Shown here piece after piece: positions 45,701-53,100 of a DNA stretch of 64,000 nucleotides (position 1 is its first letter; each line of letters opens with the position of its first letter). The notes under the pieces were generated by a model. The model had not been told where the DNA came from. It saw only the letters and a program-made list of their open reading frames with translations, and searched no databases. Location: positions 7,747,256 to 7,811,255 of the forward strand of contig NZ_KN708638.1 in assembly GCF_000805335.1 (NCBI RefSeq). The letters run 5' to 3'. This stretch comes from Streptomyces sp. CT34. Its GTDB lineage: Bacteria; Actinomycetota; Actinomycetes; Streptomycetales; Streptomycetaceae. The translations under genes and the position numbers were made by a program.

Positions 45701-48700
45701 TCCGTGGCACGGCCGTGAACCAGGACGGCCAGAGCAACGGGCTGACCGCGCCCAACGGTTCCGCGCAGCGCCGCGTCATCGAACGTGCCCTGACGGCCGC
45801 CGGGCTCGGCCCCGACGAGGTCGATGTGCTGGAGGGCCACGGGACCGGCACCCGGCTGGGCGATCCGATCGAGGCCGGCGCCATCATCGAGGCGTACGGC
45901 GCACAGCGGCAACGGCCGCTGCTGCTCGGCTCGTTGAAGTCCAACATCGGCCACACACAGGCCGCTGCCGGACTCGGCGGTGTCATCAAGATGGTGATGG
46001 CGATGCGGGCGGGCATCGCGCCGAAGAGCCTGCACATCGACGCACCGTCCCCCCACGTCGCCTGGGACGGGAACACCGTGCGCCTGCTCACCGAGCACCA
46101 GCCGTGGCCCCAGGACGAACGGCGACGCAGGGCGGCCGTGTCCTCGTTCGGGGCCAGCGGCACCAACGCCCACGTCATCCTGGAGCAGGCCCCGGAGCAG
46201 GTCCCCGAGTCGGCCGGCACGCCGCAGGCCCAGGGCACGCCGGGCATCGAGGACCGGGAGACCGACCGGCCTGCCGATGCGACCGGGGCGGAGGAACCGA
46301 CCACCGTGCTGCCGCTCTCCGCGCGCAGCGACAGCAGCCTGCGGGAACAGGCGGCACGGCTGATCCGCTTCCTGGAGGACCACCCGGACACCCCGCTCGG
46401 CGACATCACCTGGACGTTGACCCGGCACCGGGCCCAGCACCGCCTGCGGGCCGTGGTGACCGGGCACGGTCTGCCCGAACTGCGCTCCGGTCTTGCCGCT
46501 GTCGCGGCCGGGCAGGACGTACCGGGCGTGTTCACCGGCACCGCGGCCGAGGGCCGGCTCGCCTTCCTGTTCACCGGCCAGGGATCCCAGCGCGCGCGGA
46601 TGGGCGCCGACCTCATGGCCGCCTCTCCGGTCTTCGCCCGGGCGCTGCGCGAGTCGTGCGAGGCGTTCGACGGACTGCTCGACACGCCCCTGTTGGACGT
46701 GATCAGGCAACCGGACGATCCCCGGCTGCACCGCACGCTCTTCGCCCAGCCCGCCCTGTTCGCCCTGGAGCGCGCCCTGTTCGTCCTCGCCTCGGCCGCC
46801 GGCCTGGTCCCGGACGCGGTCGCCGGGCACTCCCTGGGCGAGCTGACCGCGGCCCATGTCGCGGGCGTCTTCGACCTCACCGACGCCGCCCGCCTCATCG
46901 CGGCCCGTGCCGCGGCCATGGACGGCGCCGCCGCCCGGGGAGGCATGGCGAGTGTGCGGGAGTCCGAGGCGGAGGTCGCCGAGCGGATACGCGACTACGA
47001 CGGCCGTCTGTCGATCGCGGCGGTCAACGGCCCGGCCTCGGTCGTGGTCTCCGGAGACCTGGACGCCGTGGAGGACCTGCTGCGGACCCTCGCCGACGAG
47101 GGCGTACGGGCCAAGCGGCTCAAGGTGTCGCACGCCTTCCACTCGGCCCACATGGACGCCGTACTGGACGAGTTCCGGAAGACCGCGCGGTCGATCACCT
47201 ACCACCAGCCGGGGATCCCGCTGGTTTCGAACGCCTCCGGGGCCTTCGCCGACGCCGCCGGCCTCACCGACCCGGAGTACTGGGTGCGGCACGTGCGCGG
47301 CACCGTCCGCTTCGGCGACGCGATCGACACGCTGGCCGCCTCCGGCCACCGTCACCTGCTGGAGCTGGGCCCCGACGGTGCGCTGACCGGCATGGTGGAG
47401 GAGCGGGGCGAGTCCGTCACCGCGGTCGCCGCACTGTCGGCCAAGCACCCCGAACTCACGTCCCTCACGGACGCGTTGGCTACCTTGCACGTGGCCGGGC
47501 GGACCGTCGACTGGACCGCGTTGACCGGTACCGGAAACCGGATCGACCTGCCGACGTACGGGTTCACGGGGCGGCACTACTGGGCGAGCGCCGAACCGGA
47601 CACTCCCTCGGCGGGGCCGCTCCTCGACCAGATCGTCGAAGTGGCCGCCACCGACACGGTGGTCGGCCAGGTCACGGTGGACGCGCAGCGGCAGCCGTGG
47701 CTGAACGATCACCTGATTCACGGCAGTTGCGTGCTTCCGGGTACGTATGTGGCTGCCCTGGTGGCGGCAGTCGGCCAGGAGGCGGGCTGCCCCGTCGTGG
47801 CGGAACTCACCCTCCACACGCCCGCCGTCTGCGTCGACCGGCTCGACGTGCAGGTCGCCGTGGTCGGCGGGCAGGGGCAGGACGCGGGACGGCGGAAGTT
47901 CACGGTGAGCGTCCGGGACCGCGCAGGCGGGCCGTGGTCTCCGAGTGCCGAGGGCACCGTCCTCCCGGACACCATGAGCGGCGCGCGGGAAGCGGCGGCT
48001 CCCGCCCTCGGCGCGGCCGCGGCCGCCGTGCCCGCGGAGGCGATCGGGGACGGCTATGCACGCCTCGCCGGGCGCGGCTACCACTACGGTCCCGCGTTCC
48101 GCGCACTGCGGACGGTCCGCACGGCCGAGGGCCTGACCGAGGCCGAACTCGTGGTTCCCGACGGCACGGTGAGCTGGCCGGTTCTGGCGCCCGCGCTCCT
48201 GGACGCCGCACTGCACCCGCTCATCCTCGGCCTGCTGCCCGGCCTGCCGGCCGATGACGACACGCTGTGGGCGCCGTTCACCTGGGAGAACGTCCACCTC
48301 ACCGGGGCGACCCCGGCCCCCGGCAGCATCCTGCGCGCCCGGCTCGACACCGATGCCCGTCCCGGCGAAGTCCCCGCCGTCTCCGCCGTGATCACCACGG
48401 AGACGGGCGAACTCCTCGCCACCGTGGGCCGGGTCACCCTGCGTGCTCTGCGTCCCGACCAGCTCGCCGCCTCCCACGGGGCGGCCCGGTGGGAGATCCG
48501 CACCGCAGGAGTCGACACGCCCCCGCCGGCCGGTTCCGCCGCAGTGCACGCCGTCGGATTCGATTCCCCCCTTTCCGGCCTCGCCGGTGGCAACGGCGAG
48601 GAGATCACCCTCGTCGACGTCCGGGCCGCCGCCCGCGGCGACGACCCGGTACGCGCCACGCACGAGGCGGTCGGCACCGCGTCGGCCGCCCTGCGCGAGG

Positions 48701-50136
48701 CGCTGCGGGCACCGCGGCCGATCGTGGTGCTGGTGCCCGACCCGGAGGCCGACGGCGCGCTCGCCGGTTCGGCCGTGGCCGGTCTGGCCAGGGCCGCTCA
48801 GGCCGAGCACCCCGGCCGGATCGTGCTGCTCGCGGTCGACGACGACGCGGCCACTCTCGCGCAGCTGCCGGCCGCCCTCACCGTGCGGGGCGGGCGCGAA
48901 TGGCTGCTCCGCCGTGGCCGCTGGTACCGCCCCGTCCTGCACAGGTCCGCCCCGCCCACCGCTGTCGGACCGGTGTGGCCCGACCCGCAGGAGCTGCTGC
49001 TGATCACCGGCGCCGGCGGCGGCATCGGACGGCAGGTGGCCCGGCGGGCGGTGGCCGAATGGGGCGCCCGCAACCTGCTGCTGTTGTCCCGACGGGGCGA
49101 GAGCGACCCGGTCCTGAGCGCATTGGCCGAGGAACTGCGTACGGGCGGCGCGACCGTCGAGGTGGTCGCCTGCGACCTGGCCGAACAGCAGGCGGTGCGG
49201 GACGTGTTCGCGGCGCACCCGGTGCGGGGAGTGCTGCACACGGCGGGCGTGCTGGCCGACGCGACGCTCGACACGATGACCGACGACCAGCTGCATCGGG
49301 TCCTCGCCGCCAAGGCCGACGCGGCGTGGCATCTGCACCGCGCCGCCGGCCCCGACCTGCGCGCCTTCGTGCTGTTCTCCTCCCTCGCCGGCCCCTTCGG
49401 CTCGGCAGGGCAGGCCAACTACAGCGCCGCCAACGCCTTCCTGGACGCCCTGGCCCGGCACCGCGCCGAGCGAGGGCTGCCGGCCACCGGCATCGCATGG
49501 GGACTGTGGGGCGGCTCCGACGGCATGGCCGGCGCGCTGTCGCAACGGGAGGTGGCGAGCCTGGCCGAGGACGGCATCCTCCCCATGGAACCGCACCACG
49601 CACTGGCCGCCCTCGACACCGTCCTCGCCGACGCACCGGCCCCCACCGTGGTCGTCGCCGCGCTCAACCCGTCGGCCGCCGGCGATCCGCGCACGGCACC
49701 CGCCCCCCTCGCGGCGCTGCTGCGGACCGCGGCCGATGATCCGGGCAGTTCGCCGCAACTCGACCTGGCGGCCTATCTGCCCGCCGAGCGGCCGGGTGTG
49801 GTGCTCGACCTGGTCCGGCGCACCGCGGCGAAGGTGCTCGGGCACACCAGCGTCTCCGCCGTCCCCGCCGACCGCGGATTCCTCGACCTCGGCTTCGACT
49901 CCCTGGCCGCGGTCAGGCTGCGCAATCAGCTCGCGCAGAGCTGCGCCGTGGCGCTGCCCGACACGGTGGTCTTCGACTGCCCGACGCCGGCCGAGCTCGC
50001 CACCTATGTGATGGCCGAACTCGACCTACCGGAGCAGCCCGGCCAGGACGCCGGGAGCGACCGCACCCCCGGCCTCACCGAGGCCACTGACGAAGAACTG
50101 TTCGCCATCGTCGACGGAGGGCCGACCCGGTCATGA
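39712..50136 (+). CDS. type I PKS: modules 2 and 3 (each KS-AT-DH-KR-ACP)
   Basis: About 3474 residues from a GTG with AAGGAGA upstream, 19 bp after the first PKS gene. An N-terminal coiled-coil docking helix (LVEALRAALRDNARLRQEN) leads in. Module 2: KS and AT almost identical to module 1 (GHSQGE, YASH, methylmalonyl); DH HSIGGTPVLPA with LDAALQP; KR with HAAGVLDD, B-type; ACP LGFDSLTAVE. Module 3: KS DTACSSSL; AT GHSLGE and HAFH, malonyl; DH HLIHGSCVLPG and LDAALHP; KR HTAGVLADA, where the last Asp of the LDD motif is kept, B-type likely; ACP LGFDSLAAVR. Both modules should give alkenes, so together a conjugated diene. The stop overlaps the next start (ATGA). Confidence 0.93.
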   Translation: MTTQEPTHESTKLVEALRAALRDNARLRQENRDLVAGEVAVVGVGCRFAGGVAGLEDLWDVVVSGREAVSGVPLDRGWDAGVFGGGVVSAGSFVADAGGFDAGFFGISRREALGMDPQQRLLLECSWEALENAGIVPESLAGRDVGVFVGEIAGEYGPALSDGPAGVSGYLLTGSTPSVASGRLSYVLGLGGPSVTVDTACSSSLVAVHLAVASLRRGESSLALAGAATVMGSPGLFVEFSRQGALSPDGRCRAFSADAAGFGLAEGAGVLVLERLEDALAAGHPVLGVVRGSAVNSDGASNGLTAPNGPAQQRVVRAALADAGLVAGDVDVVEAHGTGTRLGDPIEAQALQGVYGAGRERPLWLGSVKSNVGHAQAAAGMAGIIKVLGAFRHGYLPRTLHAQSPSSHIEWEGSCLRLLTEGRQWRGDAERIRRAAVSSFGISGTNAHLVLEEPPAVTSPGAGVEESGVGEPGSVAWVVSARGGEALGEYAGRLAGRLGELAGSGVSVGDVAHSLGVERSVFEHRAVVVGRGWGELVSGVEALAQGRAQEGVVRARATRRSGTVFVFPGQGGQWAGMATELLKTPGIFAEQMGRCREILRGLAGWDLFEVLGDAGALARTEVVQPALCAVNVSLAAWWRAQGVVPDAVVGHSQGEIAAAYVAGALGLEDVLALSVARARAIGRLPAGSGMVTVNADAERLAPWLTGGLVVAAFNSPFSTVVSGPDGELEVLLARAEAEGVWARRIKVAYASHHPSIDAIADELLAWEPKTAPRAADVSFHSTVTGDLLDTTQLTAEYWLENLRSPVRFADTIAELAATCDTFIEISPHPALTTNLEQIVETAGRGEDALILPSLIRDADQEHTLLLHRATAWAHGHVAPLPAPRHGRHVELPPHPFTHTTYWLTPTTATTTHTHPVLDDGTLIASADAETPATLFTGTVDDQRLPWVADHSIGGTPVLPAVAFLDFAWHAGAQLGAPSVSELVLHAPLALSGPATVQVLVRPADAEGHWNFEIHSVRAADSAGPPFLRHASGVLTPSTDSAGYDTWDTEGAQPLDVDVAYRRARERGYEYGPAFSAVRALWRAEDQILAELALPAELHAEFGAGQGPTVGMLDAALQPIAFGLFGDESGPGDASGLRLPFTFTDVELLAPGAEGALRTRVRAVGPDTYTVLVSDTRGRLVARIGEVRVRETEAAELRAAADRPLPLHAVRWLPVTPPAGEAAGESLPRILDLTGGDTTSDPVERTRALLAEALAAVQEADGERLLIVTHRAVAAGTHHDDTSARAIDPAGSAVWGLVRSAQSELPDQLILADSEDGTVPPPEQALALARAGFGQLAHRAGRWLRPVVTELAATPAIAPSRDAGTALITGGTGTVGGHIARHLVAEHGVRHLLLVSRSGPDAEGAAGLAAELAALGAEVRIERADVADRARLAELIDSVDEEHPLTTVVHAAGVLDDTTVQNLDAARIDTVLAPKAVAAQHLHELTEHLPLTSFVLLSSVAGLLGTSGQAGYAAANSYVDALAHNRHAAGLPAVSVALGLWGETSTLTAQLDEAGRRRLTELGLRPMRNEAALGLFDRALVLGAAATVVAADLDLKVLSRSGHPLAERPQRRVEAGRQNLRAELLALEPRQQLTALTERVTALAARVLRSAPDEVIEPDASFKELGFDSLTAVEFRNAMGTELGFRLPPTVVFDHPTPRSMAEALRQRLAEDADDDRARTRPSAPTPAEARYARSDEPLAIVGMACRYPGGVGSPEALWQLVLDGTDAIGEFPRDRGWCLTTLFSDDPDRPGTSTTRHGGFLYDAARFDAEFFGIAPTEALAMDPQQRLLLELAWESFEHAGIDPQQLRGTDCGVYVGLMAQDYGGNLSGSRHGLDGYLLSGNTPSVASGRLAYTFGFSGPAVTVDTACSSSLVALHTAAGALRAGECRIAVVGAATVMSSPQTFTEFSRQRGLAADGRCKAYSAAADGTGWSEGAGVVLVQRLSDALADGNPVLALVRGTAVNQDGQSNGLTAPNGSAQRRVIERALTAAGLGPDEVDVLEGHGTGTRLGDPIEAGAIIEAYGAQRQRPLLLGSLKSNIGHTQAAAGLGGVIKMVMAMRAGIAPKSLHIDAPSPHVAWDGNTVRLLTEHQPWPQDERRRRAAVSSFGASGTNAHVILEQAPEQVPESAGTPQAQGTPGIEDRETDRPADATGAEEPTTVLPLSARSDSSLREQAARLIRFLEDHPDTPLGDITWTLTRHRAQHRLRAVVTGHGLPELRSGLAAVAAGQDVPGVFTGTAAEGRLAFLFTGQGSQRARMGADLMAASPVFARALRESCEAFDGLLDTPLLDVIRQPDDPRLHRTLFAQPALFALERALFVLASAAGLVPDAVAGHSLGELTAAHVAGVFDLTDAARLIAARAAAMDGAAARGGMASVRESEAEVAERIRDYDGRLSIAAVNGPASVVVSGDLDAVEDLLRTLADEGVRAKRLKVSHAFHSAHMDAVLDEFRKTARSITYHQPGIPLVSNASGAFADAAGLTDPEYWVRHVRGTVRFGDAIDTLAASGHRHLLELGPDGALTGMVEERGESVTAVAALSAKHPELTSLTDALATLHVAGRTVDWTALTGTGNRIDLPTYGFTGRHYWASAEPDTPSAGPLLDQIVEVAATDTVVGQVTVDAQRQPWLNDHLIHGSCVLPGTYVAALVAAVGQEAGCPVVAELTLHTPAVCVDRLDVQVAVVGGQGQDAGRRKFTVSVRDRAGGPWSPSAEGTVLPDTMSGAREAAAPALGAAAAAVPAEAIGDGYARLAGRGYHYGPAFRALRTVRTAEGLTEAELVVPDGTVSWPVLAPALLDAALHPLILGLLPGLPADDDTLWAPFTWENVHLTGATPAPGSILRARLDTDARPGEVPAVSAVITTETGELLATVGRVTLRALRPDQLAASHGAARWEIRTAGVDTPPPAGSAAVHAVGFDSPLSGLAGGNGEEITLVDVRAAARGDDPVRATHEAVGTASAALREALRAPRPIVVLVPDPEADGALAGSAVAGLARAAQAEHPGRIVLLAVDDDAATLAQLPAALTVRGGREWLLRRGRWYRPVLHRSAPPTAVGPVWPDPQELLLITGAGGGIGRQVARRAVAEWGARNLLLLSRRGESDPVLSALAEELRTGGATVEVVACDLAEQQAVRDVFAAHPVRGVLHTAGVLADATLDTMTDDQLHRVLAAKADAAWHLHRAAGPDLRAFVLFSSLAGPFGSAGQANYSAANAFLDALARHRAERGLPATGIAWGLWGGSDGMAGALSQREVASLAEDGILPMEPHHALAALDTVLADAPAPTVVVAALNPSAAGDPRTAPAPLAALLRTAADDPGSSPQLDLAAYLPAERPGVVLDLVRRTAAKVLGHTSVSAVPADRGFLDLGFDSLAAVRLRNQLAQSCAVALPDTVVFDCPTPAELATYVMAELDLPEQPGQDAGSDRTPGLTEATDEELFAIVDGGPTRS
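39819..42463 (+). repeat. duplicated KS-AT block, copy 2 (module 2)
   Basis: Second copy of the 2,645-bp block at 33344-35988, offset 6,475 bases. The island at about 40123-40230 differs from copy 1 and uses C-ending codons. The AT differs at short patches (MATELLKTPGIF against MARELLEIPGEF; ERLAPWLTGG against QRISPWLTGD). Confidence 0.9.
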
Positions 50137-53100
50137 GCACTACCGAAGAAACACTCCGCGGCTACCTGCGCAAGGCGGCCGAGGAACTCCAGCAGACCCG
50201 CGAGGAACTGGCCCGGGAGCGCGAGCGGCAGCACGAGCCGATCGCCGTCATCGGCATGGCCTGCCGATACCCGGGCGGAGTGCGCACGCCCGCCGAGCTG
50301 TTCCGGCTGGCAGAGGGCGGCGTCGACGCGATGGGCGGGTTCCCGCAGGACCGCGGCTGGCCACTGGACCGGCTCCACGACCCGGACCCCGACCACCCCG
50401 GCACCACGTACACGACCCAGGGCGGCTTCCTGTACGAAGCCCACCACTTCGACGCCGAGTTCTTCGGCATCAGCCCGCGCGAGGCGCTGGCCATGGACCC
50501 CCAGCAGCGGCTGCTGCTGGAGATCACCTGGGAGGCGCTGGAACGCGCCGGGCTCGAACCCGGCGCGCTGCGCGGCAGCGACACGGGCGTGTTCACCGGG
50601 GTCATGTACAACGACTACGCCTCACGACTGAACCCAGTGCCCACCGGATACGAAGGGTTCGTCGGCAACGGGAGCGCGGCGAGCATCGCCTCCGGGCGGG
50701 TGGCGCACACCTTCGGCTGGCACGGCCCGGTGGCCTCGGTGGACACCGCCTGCTCGTCGTCGCTGGTGACCGCTCACCTGGCCGTGCAGGCGCTGCGGCG
50801 CGGCGAGTGCGGCCTTGCGGTGGCCGGCGGGGTCACGGTGATGTCCACGCCCACCTCGTTCACCGAGCTCGCCCGGCAGCGCGGCCTGTCCCCCTCCGGC
50901 CGCTGCCGCGCCTTCGCCGAGGACGCCGACGGCACCGCGTGGGGCGAGGGAGCCGGTGTGGTGCTCCTGGAACGCCTCGGCGACGCCCGCGCGCACGGGC
51001 ACCCGGTCCTCGCGGTGATCGCCGGCAGCGCCGTCAACTCCGACGGAGCCAGCTCCACGGTCACCGCGCCCAACGGCCGCGCCCAACAGCGGCTGATCCG
51101 CGCCGCCCTGGCCGACGCGGGCCTGGACAGCGCGGACATCGACGCCGTCGAGACCCACGGCACCGGCACACCGCTCGGCGACCCCATCGAGGCCCAGGCG
51201 CTCCTGGCCACCTACGGCGCCGAACGGGACAGCGGCCGACCGCTGTGGATCGCGTCGTTGAAGTCGAACATCGGCCACACCCAGGCAGCGGCGGGCGTCG
51301 CCGGGCTGATCAAGACGGTCGAGTCCATGCGTGCGGGCGTGCTGCCGCCCACCCTGCACGCGGACCGGCCCAGCACCCGGATCGACTGGAGCGCCGAGAC
51401 GGTGCGTCTGGTCCACTCCGCCCGTTCCTGGCCGGCCCAGGACGGCGTGCGGCGCGCCGCGGTATCGGCCTTCGGCATCGGCGGCACCAACGCCCACGTG
51501 GTCCTGGAACAACGTGACGAGCCCCCCGTAGGGCTGGCAGAAGCCCGGCCCGGGACAGCGCCCTTGGTAGCGGAGCAGACCGCCGATACCTCGCTCGTCC
51601 TGCCCCTGTCGGCCCGGAGCGCCGAGCAGTTGGGCAGGTACGCGGAACACGTCGGTGCCGCGCTCGCCGCTCCCGGCGCCGACCCGGCGGCGCTCGCCGC
51701 CGTCTACCGCGCGCGCAGCCGCTTCGCCCACCGCGCCGTGCTCCTCGGCCCCGCCGCCGACCTGACCGACGCCTGCACCGCGCTGGCCACGGGCCGCCGC
51801 GCCGACAACGTCCTCACCGGCGTCGTCGACGAGACGCCCAGGACGGTCTTCGTCTTTCCCGGCCAGGGCTCCCAGTGGCGCGGCATGGCCGGCGAACTGC
51901 TGCGCAGCAGCCCCGCCTTCGCCGCCGCCTTCGCCGAGTGCGAGGAGGCCCTGCAGCCGCACCTTGACTGGGACCTGCGCGAGGTGCTGACCACCCCCGG
52001 GCCCGCTGAGGTCTTCGAGCGGGCCGAAGTCGTCCAGCCGGCCCTGTTCGCCATGCTGGTCTCGCTCGCCCGCCTGTGGCAGGCCCATGGCGTGCACCCC
52101 GACGCGGTCATCGGCCACTCACAGGGCGAGGTCGCCGCCGCCTGTGTGGCCGGCGCGCTGAGCTTGCCCGACGCCGCCCTGGTGGTGTGCCGGCGAAGCG
52201 CCGCCGTGCGCGGCCTGACCGGTGCCATGTCCTTGGTTGCCCTGGGCGAGACGGAGGTCGCCGAGCGTCTGCCGGACACCGTGAACGTGGCGGCCGTCAA
52301 CGGGCCCCGCTCGGTGATCGTTTCCGGCCCCGACCAGGACGTCCGCGCCTTCACCGCGAGCCTGCAGGACGACGACGTGTGGGTGAAGTCCCTCCCCGCC
52401 GTCTACGCCTCCCACGGCCCGGCGGTGGCGGGGATTCGCGACCGGCTGTGCGCGGACCTGGCCGGGATCACCCCGCTCACGCCGCGGATCCCGATGTACT
52501 CCACTCTCGACCTGCGCTGGATCCGCGACGCCGAACTGGGCCCCGAGTACTGGTACCGGAACCTGCGCCACACCGTGCGGTTCGCGCAGGGCGTGCAGCA
52601 GGTGGCCGGGGAACGCGGCTCCCTCTTCGTCGAGTGCAGCCCGCACCCCGTGCTCACCATGGCCACCGAGGACAACATCGCCGACAGCGGCGCGGCGGCC
52701 CATGTGATCGGCACGCTCCAGCGCGGCGACGGCGGCCCGGACCGCTTCGCCCGCGCCCTCGCCGCCGCGTTCGTGCACGGCGCCGACGTCGACTGGACAC
52801 CCGCCGGCGAACCCGGCGCGGCCGGCGTCCCCGGCGCGGCCGCCGTGACCGCCCCGACCTATCCCTTCGACCGCAAGCCCTACTGGCTGCACGCCACACC
52901 CACGGCGGGCGCCGCCGGGCCGCTGCCCGACCCGGGCCATCCGCTGCTGCGGGCCGCGGTACGCCGCCCCGACGGCAGCGGCACCGACTTCTACGCCCGG
53001 CTCGACACCGCCACCGTGCCCTGGCTCGCCGACCACCGCATCATGGACGCGGCCGTGCTGCCCGGCGTCGCCGTCCTCGACGCGCTCGGCCACGCCGGCC